Source: an uncultured Opitutaceae bacterium (GTDB lineage: Bacteria; Verrucomicrobiota; Verrucomicrobiia; Opitutales; Opitutaceae). From it: DNA of 64,000 bases. The notes below the pieces were generated by a model that saw only the letters and a program-made list of their open reading frames with translations, was not told the DNA's origin and did not search any database. Made by a program: the position numbers and the translations under genes. The first letter of the stretch is position 1. The number at the start of each line of letters is the position of its first letter. Below, piece after piece: positions 15,309 through 23,533 of the stretch. The stretch spans positions 1-64,000 of the forward strand of contig CAITEC010000102.1 of the NCBI GenBank assembly GCA_903891325.1, read 5' to 3'.

Positions 15309-16166
15309 TCAGCCGCGGGAGGGTTCGGCCATGGTCTCCCGCGCCTTCTTTGACAGGGCTGCCAAGTGGCTGTCATTGGCCATCACCTGTTCGAGGTGGC
15401 GCCGCCGCTGCGGGCCGGCCGTATTCATCATGATCTCCCCATAGGCGCGATCGAGCCAGAAGCGGGAGATGCCGTTGAGATAGTCCCGCAATTCCTGAAT
15501 CCGCGCCTCCGGGAAGCGCTGGCAGAGGTTCATCGTGAACATCCGACGCCACCCCCCGCCGCCAAATGCCGCGTGCTTCAAGTTGTGGTTAAAGACCAGA
15601 ACGTCTCCGGGCACGGTTTCCAGCGCGACAGCGGGGACATCCCTTGCGTGCACGCCGCAGGTCTCCAGGGAGCGGCCTAGATTGCCCTGGAGCGACTCGG
15701 CAAATGCGTCGCCCTTCCTGTGGCTGCCGGGGATGACGCGGAGCGCGCCCGTATCCCGCGTGAGCGGATCGAGGTAGAACGCCAGCTTGATGTGCAGGAT
15801 GTCCCCGTCCAGTCCTGCGGGGCGCCAGTCGGTGTCGGAATGCCAGTTGGTGTCGCCCGAATAATAGTTTCCGTCACTCGGCATGTAGTTGAAGTCGTCG
15901 CCGAGCAGGGAGGAAGCGAGGCCATGGATTCTGGGGTCGTCCAGAAGGCTCGAGAGGACGGCGCTCTGGTCGGGAAACGGGACGATGCACGATCTTTGCT
16001 TCCCCTCGTGCGGCTTGCCGAAGTGCCCGCCCCCGCGCTTCTTGAAAATGTCCTCGAACTCCCGGATAATTTCGTCGATGCGGTCCGCCAGGAGGCCGGG
16101 AAAGGCCAGGAATCCGAAGGTGTTGAAAAATGAAACTTGCTCCTTGGTGAGTTTTTGGTCGGACAT
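15309..16166 (-). CDS. Phytanoyl-CoA dioxygenase family protein
   Basis: The ATG of MSDQKLTKEQVSFFNTFGFL has AAGGGCG upstream and yields 285 residues. The protein is an Fe(II)/2-oxoglutarate oxygenase. The metal triad is visible as TNWHSDTDW (H-x-D) and FNHNLKHAAFGGG (distal His), and the 2-oxoglutarate-binding Arg probably lies in GGGWRRMFTM. TGALRVIPGSHRKGDAF is the classic PhyH segment. Family members hydroxylate acyl-CoAs, amino acids or small metabolites; the substrate cannot be inferred. It forms a probable operon with the thioredoxin-like gene. Confidence 0.88.
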   Translation of the reverse strand: MSDQKLTKEQVSFFNTFGFLAFPGLLADRIDEIIREFEDIFKKRGGGHFGKPHEGKQRSCIVPFPDQSAVLSSLLDDPRIHGLASSLLGDDFNYMPSDGNYYSGDTNWHSDTDWRPAGLDGDILHIKLAFYLDPLTRDTGALRVIPGSHRKGDAFAESLQGNLGRSLETCGVHARDVPAVALETVPGDVLVFNHNLKHAAFGGGGWRRMFTMNLCQRFPEARIQELRDYLNGISRFWLDRAYGEIMMNTAGPQRRRHLEQVMANDSHLAALSKKARETMAEPSRG

Positions 16167-16355
16167 GGAAATTCGCCCTTTCCTAGCATTTTGGGAATTG
16201 CAGACGCAACGATAACCCCAAAGGGGGCCGGCGGAACCCGTCCCCACCGGGCCCGTCTCCAGCTGTTGGACAAGCGGCCGGACAAGCACCTCCCAGCTAC
16301 ATCGATGCTCTTGTGGCGATTGCGGAAATGACGGAAATCGGGTTCTGTCCCCGGG

Positions 16356-16628
16356 ATGTCCCACAGATTCGTCCCACCTTCAGAATGCCCAGTCTGCGGG
16401 GCTGATGTTCCCCGGAATGCCAGGGCTTGCCCGGAGTGCGGGGCGGATGAGCGTTCGGGCTGGGACGAGGAGGCTGCCCGCTACGACGGGCTGGATCTTC
16501 CCGGCGAGCCTGACGGAATTGAGAAGAGCCGTGCCACCAGGAGCGGCATTCCTGTTTTCTGGTGGGTGATCGGTGTCATTGTCCTCGTTCTCTTCGTCGG
16601 GCTCACGATCAGGCTTTTCCCCCGCTGA
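16356..16628 (+). CDS. Small zinc-ribbon membrane protein
   Basis: The 90-residue product has an N-terminal zinc ribbon (CPVCGADVPRNARACPECGA; C-x2-C then C-x2-C), a short acidic linker and one C-terminal transmembrane helix (IPVFWWVIGVIVLVLFVGLT) ending in a basic tail. Tail-anchored zinc-ribbon proteins of this type are widespread in Planctomycetes/Verrucomicrobia, with no defined role. The start ATG overlaps a GC-rich strip containing CCCCGGG. Confidence 0.65.
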   Translation: MSHRFVPPSECPVCGADVPRNARACPECGADERSGWDEEAARYDGLDLPGEPDGIEKSRATRSGIPVFWWVIGVIVLVLFVGLTIRLFPR

Positions 16629-16639
16629 TCCAAAGTGCC

Positions 16640-16972
16640 ATGGGCAAACCCACCCGCCGCAAACCCGTCGCGTCCGCGGCCCCGCACCGTTGGGGTTGCC
16701 CGTGCTGCACGGGTGAGCCGATCGAGTTTGTCCGGCCGGCGGCAGCGCTTGAGGCGATTCGGGAGCGACAGGCGGAGATGTTCCCGCTTCTCCAAGCACC
16801 AAGCAGCCGTGCAATTGGAAGAAAGGTCAAATTTTCTCCTAAAGGTGGAGCGCGATCTCCGAGCGCGCTGTGCGACGATAGTTCCAAACCAGCGTGCCCG
16901 GAGGTCCCGCTCCACCCTCAGAAAGACCCACTGACTGAAAAATTTGTCAGGTTGAAGCGTTTGAAGGGCTGA
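16640..16972 (+). CDS. Short protein with repeat-derived C-terminus
   Basis: MGKPTRRKPVASAAPHRWGC opens a frame of 110 residues that includes a CPCC motif and the helix PAAALEAIRERQAEMFPLLQ. From about residue 65 onward the frame is translated palindromic repeat C and so carries no family information. I infer a short gene, or the 5' part of a longer one, whose end has been replaced by the repeat. It overlaps the convergent rlmN end by 26 bases. Family unknown. Confidence 0.35.
   Translation: MGKPTRRKPVASAAPHRWGCPCCTGEPIEFVRPAAALEAIRERQAEMFPLLQAPSSRAIGRKVKFSPKGGARSPSALCDDSSKPACPEVPLHPQKDPLTEKFVRLKRLKG
16844..16916. repeat. Palindromic repeat family C, copy 1
   Basis: GGTGGAGCGCGATCTCCGAG with GCGCTG forms one arm; CCAGCGTGCCCGGAGGTCCC with GCTCCACC forms the other. 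The arms pair imperfectly over about 27 bases around an 11-20 base centre. The same element occurs at 47256-47329 in inverted orientation. Verrucomicrobial genomes often carry hairpins of this kind between genes. Confidence 0.8.
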
Positions 16973-18059
16973 CACTCCCGGCGTTTCGCTCCCGGAGCTG
17001 CCCGCAGGCGGCGTCGATGTCGCGGCCGCGGGGACGGCGAAAGTGCGCCACGACGCCGCGCTCCTTCAGGGCCGCGGCGAACGCGTCGGCCTCGGCATCC
17101 GGCGAAGGCTCGTAGACGATGCCGCGCAGGCTGAGACCGGTCGGGTTGTAGCGGAGCAGGTTGACGTGCATGCGGCGGCTTTTGAGGAGTTCAGCGAGCT
17201 GCGCGGCCTGGTCGGTTGAATCGTTCACTCCGCGAAGCAGGCAGTACTGGATCGTGACCGGCCGTCCCGTGCGGGCCTGGTAGCGATCGGCCGCGGCGAG
17301 AATCTCCGCCACGCCGAAACGCCGGCCGACGGGCAGGAGCTTTTCCCGGGTCGGGTCGTCGGGCGCGTGGAGCGACACGGCGAGGTGGACGCCAAGGCCG
17401 GAGTCGGCGAGGGCGTCTATCCCGGGAACGATGCCGACGGTGGAGACGGTGACCTGCCGGCAGCCGAGCGCCCCGAGCCCGTTCCCGGCGATCCGGGGGA
17501 TGGCTGCGAGGACGGCGTCCAGGTTGAGCATCGGCTCGCCCATGCCCATGAAGACAATGGTCTGGAGCCGGCGGCCGCCGGCGAGGGCCTCCCGCCGTAG
17601 GGAGAGAAACTGCTCGACTATCTCCGCAGCGCTCAGGTTGCGCTCGAAGCCGTTTCGGGTCGTGGCGCAGAAGTCGCAACCCATCGCGCAGCCGACCTGG
17701 GTGGAGAGGCATCCGGCCGCACGGTCGGCGCGGTAGTCGGGCATGAGGACCGACTCAACGGTGCGGCCATCGGCAAGGCGGAGGAGGAGCTTGGTCGTGC
17801 CATCCTCGGCGACCGCGCGAAGCTGAAGGCTTGTCGCTAGCTGCATCGGGGCGGACGAGAGTCTTTCCCTCAGGCCGACGGGAAGAATCAGGCTGTCCCA
17901 GGCGATCTCTCCGCCGCCGGCGTAGAAGGCGCGCAGGAGCGGCGCGGCGTGGGAGGGCTTGAAGCCCAGGGAGACCAACTGCGCGGCGAGGCTTTGGGGA
18001 GTGTGTTCGGCGAGGGCGATCACGGGGCCTATCAACGCAGCGGGTGGGACTAAAGCCAA
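16947..18059 (-). CDS. rlmN: 23S rRNA/tRNA adenine-C2 methyltransferase RlmN
   Basis: This 370-residue radical-SAM enzyme methylates C2 of A2503 in 23S rRNA and A37 of some tRNAs. The cluster motif is CAMGCDFC (C-x3-C-x2-C) in STQVGCAMGCDFCATTRNGF. The GEPMLNLD motif binds SAM, and the second catalytic Cys lies in the C-terminal RGRDIDAACGQLR. The radical-SAM Cys following the CxxxCxxC is well placed and length is typical. No ATG opens the frame. It starts at TTG, or at a GTG 12 codons later (VIALAEHTPQSLAAQLVSLG), which fits the family's N-terminal helix better. CATTRNG replaces the more common CATG-K-M/Q-G. Confidence 0.9.
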   Translation of the reverse strand: MALVPPAALIGPVIALAEHTPQSLAAQLVSLGFKPSHAAPLLRAFYAGGGEIAWDSLILPVGLRERLSSAPMQLATSLQLRAVAEDGTTKLLLRLADGRTVESVLMPDYRADRAAGCLSTQVGCAMGCDFCATTRNGFERNLSAAEIVEQFLSLRREALAGGRRLQTIVFMGMGEPMLNLDAVLAAIPRIAGNGLGALGCRQVTVSTVGIVPGIDALADSGLGVHLAVSLHAPDDPTREKLLPVGRRFGVAEILAAADRYQARTGRPVTIQYCLLRGVNDSTDQAAQLAELLKSRRMHVNLLRYNPTGLSLRGIVYEPSPDAEADAFAAALKERGVVAHFRRPRGRDIDAACGQLRERNAGSVSPSNAST

Positions 18060-18112
18060 GAGGTCTTTGGGTGGCGGTCCAAGTTGCGCACCCTATGGCG
18101 AAACCCATTTCG

Positions 18113-18276
18113 GAATTGAACAGGAAGTTCGGGAAGGGCGGGAAGATCGAAGCCAATGCCTTCCAAGCGAGTCCGGAACTACGGAAGGGATGCCATCCCT
18201 TCCGTAGTTCCGGGGTTAGGTTTCGGACCCTTCTTTTCAGACCTCTCCGATCTTCCCGGCCTTGTTTAAAAGGTAT
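18113..18276. repeat. Palindromic repeat family D, copy 1
   Basis: The left end is TTGAACAGGAAGTTCGGGAA and the right end contains GATCTTCCCGGCCTTGTTTA, so the ends are imperfect inverted repeats, as in the copy near 56465-56632. The interior differs between copies. Here it contains a perfect 41-base palindrome, listed separately. It fills most of the 312-base gap between rlmN and the UroD-like gene. Confidence 0.75.
18173..18213. terminator. Perfect 20-bp stem hairpin inside repeat D
   Basis: CCGGAACTACGGAAGGGATG and CATCCCTTCCGTAGTTCCGG are exact reverse complements separated by a single C. This would form a very stable stem or cruciform. It lies between divergent genes, so it is not a simple terminator of either; no T-tract follows. 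Confidence 0.5.
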
Positions 18277-18371
18277 TCCTCCGAGGCTGTTCAACGACTG
18301 GCCCTTGGGTGACGGAGCGGCGATATTCGCATCGCGTGGGCGCATTTCCGTCGCTATTCTTTCCGCACCCC

Positions 18372-19463
18372 ATGACGCATCGTGAACGATTCTTGGCCAC
18401 CGTGCTGGATCGACCCCGGGACCGGGTTCCCTACTGGCTCTTCTGGGGGCCGTGGGGCACGACCTGGGAGCGCTGGCGGCGGGAGGGCATGCCCGCCCAG
18501 TTCAAGTCGTACGCCGACGTGCAGGAGCTTTTCGGCGCGGATCCGCGCCCGCGGACGGTCGATGTGAAGCTCGGTCCGGTGCCGGACCCGAGCGCCCGGA
18601 TTAGCGAGGATGCGGAGTCGGTCACGTCCATCGACAGCTGGGGCATCCGCCGGAGGGACCTGAAGGGGATCGAATCGATGTCCGAATTCATCGACTGGCC
18701 GGTGAGGAACCGCGCCGACTGGATCCGGTTCCGCGACGAGCGGCTCGATCCCCGGGATCCGAGGCGCCTGGCGGGCGGTTGGCGCGAGCAGTGCCGCGAG
18801 TGGGCTGCGGCGGGGATCCCGATCCAGCTCGGCCAGTATCCGGACTGCGGAATCTTCGGGACGCTGCGCTGGCTGCTCGGGGACGAGGAGTGCCTGATCG
18901 CCTTCCACGACGAGCCCGACCTGGTTCATGAGATCATGGAACACATGACGGGCCTCTACCTGGGGATCTTTGCCACGGTGGTCCGTGAGGTCAGGGTGGA
19001 CGTGATCCACCTCTGGGAGGACCTGTGCGGCCGGCAGGGGCCGCTCATGTCGCCGGCCCATTGGCGGGAATTCATCGGGCCGTGTTACCGGCGGATCCTC
19101 GCGTTTGCCCGCGAGCACGGAATTCCCGTCATCTCGGTGGACACCGACGGGCAGCCGGAGCTGATCGTGCGGCCCATGATCGAGGCGGGCGTCAATTTCC
19201 TGTTTCCGATGGAGGTGGCCGCCGGGGCCGACGTGTTCGCCTGCCGGAAGCGCCATCCGGAACTGGCGCTCATGGGCGGGATCGACAAGCGGGCCCTTGC
19301 GCTCGGTCCGACGGCGATCGACGCGGAACTGGAGCGGATCCGGCCGGCGCTCGCGACGCGGCGCTACATTCCCGATCTCGATCACCTCGTGCCCGACGAT
19401 GTTTCCTGGGCGAATTTCCGGCACTACGCGGAGCGGCTGAGGGAAATGCTCGCGGAAGCCTGA
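18372..19463 (+). CDS. UroD-family (MtaA/CmuA-like) methyltransferase-fold protein
   Basis: From MTHRERFLATVLDRPRDRVP the product has 363 residues, the usual size of uroporphyrinogen-decarboxylase-fold proteins. It starts with the typical RERFLATV-x-x-x-x-x-DRVP signature and carries DVIHLWEDLCGRQGPLMSPA, then EHGIPVISVDTDGQPELIVR and MEAGADVF-like VNFLFPMEVAAGADVFACRK, PELALMGGIDKRAL. These resemble the MtaA/CmuA branch (corrinoid- or zinc-dependent methyl transfer) and the large set of orphan UroD-like proteins in Verrucomicrobia/Planctomycetes rather than the haem enzyme HemE. The substrate is unknown. It stands alone and convergent with the nickel permease. Confidence 0.8.
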   Translation: MTHRERFLATVLDRPRDRVPYWLFWGPWGTTWERWRREGMPAQFKSYADVQELFGADPRPRTVDVKLGPVPDPSARISEDAESVTSIDSWGIRRRDLKGIESMSEFIDWPVRNRADWIRFRDERLDPRDPRRLAGGWREQCREWAAAGIPIQLGQYPDCGIFGTLRWLLGDEECLIAFHDEPDLVHEIMEHMTGLYLGIFATVVREVRVDVIHLWEDLCGRQGPLMSPAHWREFIGPCYRRILAFAREHGIPVISVDTDGQPELIVRPMIEAGVNFLFPMEVAAGADVFACRKRHPELALMGGIDKRALALGPTAIDAELERIRPALATRRYIPDLDHLVPDDVSWANFRHYAERLREMLAEA

Positions 19464-19476
19464 CGCAACCGGCCTG

Positions 19477-20490
19477 TCAGACCGGCTGGATCCTGATCTC
19501 GTCGTAGTGGCCCCGGCGGTAGAGGGCCAGCGAGACCGCCCAGCTCGCCACGAAGACCCCGATCACGATGAAGCCCAGGAGGCCGAAATGGTCGTTCAGC
19601 GCGCAGACCGCGCGCCAGAAGGAGTTCTGCGACCGGACGTGCCCGCCCACCAGCCCCAGGACCTCGACGCCGCCGACCAGCACCGCCACGACAATGGAGA
19701 TAAAGGTTATCGTCAGGTTGTAGTGGAGTTTCCGGAGGGGCTTGGCGAAGGCCCAGCGGTAGGCGCCGAGCATCACGATGCCGTCGGCTGTGTCCACGAG
19801 GGACATCCCGGCGGTAAAGAGGGTGGGGAAGATGAGGATCGACCAGATCGGCAGCCCCGTTGAGGCCTCCTTCGCCGAAATCCCCAGGAGGCCGACCTCC
19901 GTGGCGGTGTCAAATCCCAGCCCGAAGAGGAATCCCACCAGGTACATCTGCCAGCTCTTCCGGACCATCCGGAAAAGGGCGCGGATCGGCCGCTTGAAGA
20001 AGCCGCTGCCGCCCAGGACGAGGTCGAGGTTCTCCTCGGTGTAGGCGCCCCCCTGCTTGACCCGCCGGAAGGTCCGGTAGACGGAGACGAGGACCAGGCA
20101 GTTGGCGCCGGCGATCAGGAAGAGGAAGGCGGCGGAGACGGCGGTGCCGAAGGTGCCGGCCAGGTCGGCCCACGCCGCCAGGCGGTCCTTGATCGCGACG
20201 GAGGCGATCGCGATTACGACCGAGAGCCCGAAGACGATGGTCGAGTGCCCCAGCGAGAAGAAAAAGCCCACGCCGACCGGCCGCTGGCCCTGCTGCATCA
20301 GCTTTCGCGTCACGTTGTCGATGGCCGCGATGTGGTCGGCGTCGACGGCATGCCGGAGCCCGAAGGTGTAGGCCAGGAGCGCGGTCCCGAGCAGGACGGG
20401 AAAGTGGTGCAGCGAGACGAGCGCCCAGGCCCAGGCACCCAGGTTGCACGCCAGAAGGAGGGCGACGACGGCGATGACCCTTTGCTTCAT
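19477..20490 (-). CDS. hoxN: NiCoT-family nickel/cobalt permease
   Basis: The 337-residue integral membrane protein carries the NiCoT signature in helix II, YTFGLRHAVDADHIAAIDNV (H-x4-DH), the second motif GVGFFFSLGHSTIVF, and FGLGFDTATEVGLL. Eight transmembrane helices are apparent. Such permeases import Ni2+ (or Co2+) with high affinity. Placement directly downstream of the uptake-hydrogenase genes, on the same strand with a 16-base gap, makes nickel supply for [NiFe] hydrogenase the obvious role. The start ATG follows directly on the maturation-protease stop. Confidence 0.92.
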   Translation of the reverse strand: MKQRVIAVVALLLACNLGAWAWALVSLHHFPVLLGTALLAYTFGLRHAVDADHIAAIDNVTRKLMQQGQRPVGVGFFFSLGHSTIVFGLSVVIAIASVAIKDRLAAWADLAGTFGTAVSAAFLFLIAGANCLVLVSVYRTFRRVKQGGAYTEENLDLVLGGSGFFKRPIRALFRMVRKSWQMYLVGFLFGLGFDTATEVGLLGISAKEASTGLPIWSILIFPTLFTAGMSLVDTADGIVMLGAYRWAFAKPLRKLHYNLTITFISIVVAVLVGGVEVLGLVGGHVRSQNSFWRAVCALNDHFGLLGFIVIGVFVASWAVSLALYRRGHYDEIRIQPV

Positions 20491-20506
20491 GGTGCTTCCG
20501 GCCCTT

Positions 20507-21031
20507 TCAGCCGCCTCCGGCGGTCAATTCGGCAAGGAGTCGGCGGACCGCGTCGGCCACCGGCGGCATGGCGGCATTCACGGCGGGCGAGAGGTCCAGG
20601 CACATCGGATGGATCGTCTCGACGGATATCGTGTAAAGGTGGATCACGGGAAACTGGCCGAGGAGGGCGGCGGCGGCGAAGAGGTCCCGCAGGCCAAAAT
20701 CGTGCGCGGAGAGCCCGCGGGGAATGTCCGCGACCTCCGCGGGCCGCAGCCGGGTGACCGTGCCGGCGGGGTGACCATCGCGGGTCGCGTCGATCATGAC
20801 GATCACCGGTGCGCGCCCTATGCACTCGAGCAGGTTGATGCCCCCGGTTCCGCCGTCCAGGAATTGCACGCCGGGAATCGCCGGTCCCGACTCGAGCGTG
20901 CGCAGGATGTGGACCCCCACGCCCTCGTCGCCCATCAGCAGGTTGCCCACGCCGATCACCAGGACGTCGGGAGCGTCCCCATCGGCCACCGCGGGTGAGC
21001 CGGCGACCAGTTCCAATGCGGAGCCGTTCAT
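20507..21031 (-). CDS. hyaD: Hydrogenase maturation endopeptidase (HyaD/HupD type)
   Basis: From MNGSALELVAGSPAVADGDA the protein has 174 residues. It is a member of peptidase family M52: VLVIGVGNLLMGDEGVGVHI holds the nickel-sensing Asp/Glu, and GLSAHDFGLRDLF contains the third ligand His. The enzyme clips the C-terminal tail of the large subunit after nickel insertion. Its ATG overlaps the stop of the cytochrome b gene by four bases, which identifies its partner as the membrane-bound enzyme. The 399-residue track frame is an upstream extension antisense to nothing real; the family length argues for this start. Confidence 0.92.
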   Translation of the reverse strand: MNGSALELVAGSPAVADGDAPDVLVIGVGNLLMGDEGVGVHILRTLESGPAIPGVQFLDGGTGGINLLECIGRAPVIVMIDATRDGHPAGTVTRLRPAEVADIPRGLSAHDFGLRDLFAAAALLGQFPVIHLYTISVETIHPMCLDLSPAVNAAMPPVADAVRRLLAELTAGGG

Positions 21032-21801
21032 GGCGGCGGCCCGGGACGCCCGGGGTGCGGGGGCGAGGCCTTGCCCACGGTGAACCAGGACTTGCCCTGG
21101 ACCGCCTCCCGGTGCCGGGTGGGGAGGAACTTCCATCCCCCGGCCATCGAGGAAATCACGCCGTGGCCCTCGACGTAGTCGTGGTAGAAGACCAGGTAGA
21201 CGTGGATGATCGTGAAGACGATGAAGAACCAGGTCGCGAAGTGGTGCCAATTCCGGAGGCTCGCGTCTCCGCCGAAGAGCGGCAGCATCCAGGTGAAGAG
21301 CTGGGGAAGCCACCAGTGGCTCATCTTCGCGTAGAGGGCGAACCCGCTGGCCACCTGGAAGAGCGAGACCAGGAAGAGCACCGTGTAGGTGAGGTAGGCG
21401 AGGGCGTTGTGGCCGATGGCGACAATCACCTTGTTGGACGTCTCCAGGATATCCACCCGCAGGACCGTGAAGATTTCCCTGTACTGCGCCCGGCGCAGCG
21501 GCAGGAAGTTCTTCCAGTTCGCATACTGGTTGCCCACAAAGCCCCAGTAGATGCGGACGAGCAGGTTGAAGACAAAAATGTAGGCGGCCGCGAAATGGAT
21601 GAATCGGGTGGTTCCGAACCAGTAGCTGAACGCAGCCTCGCTCCCGTTGTTGATCGCGGGCGGGTTTGCGATGATGAAACCCGTGACGATCAGCGTGAGG
21701 ATGCAAAGCGCGTTCAGCCAGTGGTAGAAGCGGATCGGCAGTTCCCAGACATAGATCCGCTGGAATGCGTGGGGCGGCGCGGGCAGGGTGTTCGTTCTCA
21801 T
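21028..21801 (-). CDS. hyaC: Ni/Fe-hydrogenase b-type cytochrome subunit
   Basis: The 257-residue membrane protein starts MRTNTLPAPPHAFQRIYVWE and shows the HyaC/HupZ pattern. Helix I begins with RFYHWLNALCILTLIVTGFI, where the His ligates haem. Further histidines follow in RFIHFAAAYIFVF, the NKVIVAIGHNALAYL helix and RNWHHFATWFFIVFTIIHVY. It anchors the hydrogenase dimer on the periplasmic face and passes electrons from the small subunit's distal cluster into the quinone pool. Length is about 20-30 residues longer than in E. coli because of a Pro-rich tail (ASPPHPGRPGPPP). Confidence 0.93.
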   Translation of the reverse strand: MRTNTLPAPPHAFQRIYVWELPIRFYHWLNALCILTLIVTGFIIANPPAINNGSEAAFSYWFGTTRFIHFAAAYIFVFNLLVRIYWGFVGNQYANWKNFLPLRRAQYREIFTVLRVDILETSNKVIVAIGHNALAYLTYTVLFLVSLFQVASGFALYAKMSHWWLPQLFTWMLPLFGGDASLRNWHHFATWFFIVFTIIHVYLVFYHDYVEGHGVISSMAGGWKFLPTRHREAVQGKSWFTVGKASPPHPGRPGPPP

Positions 21802-21811
21802 GGCGGCCTCC

Positions 21812-23533
21812 TCAGACTGCCGGCGAGGTGGTGAACTCCGTGATCGTGTTGCCCCGGCCGTCGTAGAGGTGGACCGCGCAGGCCAGGCAGGGGTCGAACG
21901 AGTGGATGGTGCGGATGATCTCGAGCGGCAGCTTCGGGTCGTGCACGGGCGTGCCGATGAGCGATGCCTCGTAGGGCGAGCGCTCGCCTTTCGCGTCGCG
22001 CGGCGACCCGTTCCAGGTCGTGGGAACCACAAGCTGGTAGTTGGCGATCTTCTGCTCGTTGATCACGATCCAGTGGGCCAGGGCCCCGCGGGGCGCCTCG
22101 GAGGCGCCCACGCCGCGGCAGGTGGTCGGCCAGGTGGAGGGATCCCACTTCTCCTTGGTGAAGGTGCGCGAGTCCCCGTTCTTGATGTTGGCGAGAAGCT
22201 GGTCGTAAAACTCCAGCCCCCAGCGGGCGACCAGGCGGGTCTCGATTCCGCGGGCGGCCGTCCGGCCCAGGGTTGAGAACAGGACGCTGGCCGGCGCATT
22301 CAGGCCGGCGAGGGCCTCCGTCACCGCGTCCTTGATTTCGGCGCTTCCGGAGGCGTAGCCGACGAGCATGCGCGCGAGGGGCCCGACCTCCATCGCGTGT
22401 CCTTTCCAGCGCGGCGTCTTCAGCCAGGAGTACTTCCCGTCGACGTTGAGGTGCTCATAGGGGGGCTGCGGTCCGGTGAAGTTGAACGTCGTCTCCCCGT
22501 CCCAGGGATGCCGGCCGCCTTCCCCCTGGTAGGAGTACCAGGAATGGTCGACGAACTCCTTGATCCCCTCCGGGTCGCGGGGGTCCACCTCGTGAACATG
22601 CGACAGGTCGCGGTCGAGGATGGCGCCGCGGTGGAACTTGAAACGGGCGATATCGGCGAATCCGTTGGTCGGCAGGTCGCCGTAGCACAGGTAGTTGCTC
22701 ACCCCCCCGCCGATCTTCGTCCAGTCCAGGTAGTACGGGGCCACGGCCATCAGGTCGGGCAGGTAGACCTGCTCTACGAAGGTCTTGGCCTGCGCCAGGA
22801 GCGCGCCGACCATCGCGAGGCGCTCGGCGTTGAGCGCGTTCGCCTCGTCGATGTTGATCGCGCAGGGCACGCCCCCGACCAGGTAGTTGGGGTGCGGGTT
22901 CTTTCCGCCGAAGATCGTGTGGACCTTGACGATCTCCTTCTGCCACTCGAGGGCCTCGAGGTAGTGCGCCACGCCGATCAGGTTGATCGCCGGCGGCAGC
23001 TTGTAAGCCGGGTGGCCCCAGTAGCCGTTGGCGAAGATCCCGAGCTGGCCGCTCTCGACGAAGCGCACGAGGCGCTTCTGCAGGTCGCTGAAGTAGCCCG
23101 GCGAACTCTTCGGCCAATGGGAGATGCTCTGCGCGATCCGCGAGGCCTCGGCCGGGTCGGCCTTGAGGGCACTCACGACGTCGACCCAGTCCAGGGCGTG
23201 CAGGTGGTAGAAGTGCACGACGTGGTCCTGCATGTACTGGGTGCAGAACATGATGTTGCGGATCAGCTCCGCGTTGGGCGGGACGGCGACGCCGATTGCG
23301 TCCTCGACGGAGCGGACCGAGGCGAGCGCGTGGACGGTGGTGCAGACCCCGCACACCCGCTCGCAGAAGGCCCAGGCGTCCCGCGGATCGCGGCCCCGGA
23401 GGATGATCTCCAGGCCGCGGACCATGGTGCCCGCGCTCCAGGCGTCGGTGATGACGCCGTTTTCAACCTGGGCCTCAATCCGGAGATGGCCCTCTATCCG
23501 GGTGACCGGATCAACGACAATGCGTGCGCTCAT
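21812..23533 (-). CDS. hyaB: [NiFe] uptake hydrogenase large subunit
   Basis: The 573-residue protein holds the Ni-Fe(CN)2CO site. The four ligands appear as [15 protein letters not shown] (L1, near residue 60) and [15 protein letters not shown] (L2, near the end). The tail beyond the His ([18 protein letters not shown]) is the expected substrate of the adjacent endopeptidase. It is exported with the small subunit as a folded dimer. Its ATG overlaps the small-subunit stop (ATGA), and the cytochrome gene follows 10 bases later. Together with the small subunit's features it belongs to group 1, the respiratory H2-uptake enzymes. Confidence 0.96.
   Translation of the reverse strand: MSARIVVDPVTRIEGHLRIEAQVENGVITDAWSAGTMVRGLEIILRGRDPRDAWAFCERVCGVCTTVHALASVRSVEDAIGVAVPPNAELIRNIMFCTQYMQDHVVHFYHLHALDWVDVVSALKADPAEASRIAQSISHWPKSSPGYFSDLQKRLVRFVESGQLGIFANGYWGHPAYKLPPAINLIGVAHYLEALEWQKEIVKVHTIFGGKNPHPNYLVGGVPCAINIDEANALNAERLAMVGALLAQAKTFVEQVYLPDLMAVAPYYLDWTKIGGGVSNYLCYGDLPTNGFADIARFKFHRGAILDRDLSHVHEVDPRDPEGIKEFVDHSWYSYQGEGGRHPWDGETTFNFTGPQPPYEHLNVDGKYSWLKTPRWKGHAMEVGPLARMLVGYASGSAEIKDAVTEALAGLNAPASVLFSTLGRTAARGIETRLVARWGLEFYDQLLANIKNGDSRTFTKEKWDPSTWPTTCRGVGASEAPRGALAHWIVINEQKIANYQLVVPTTWNGSPRDAKGERSPYEASLIGTPVHDPKLPLEIIRTIHSFDPCLACAVHLYDGRGNTITEFTTSPAV

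Noticed and set aside
15366-16133. Plus-strand frames opposite the dioxygenase gene
   Set aside because: They are shadows of a gene with a clear Fe/2-oxoglutarate motif on the reverse strand.
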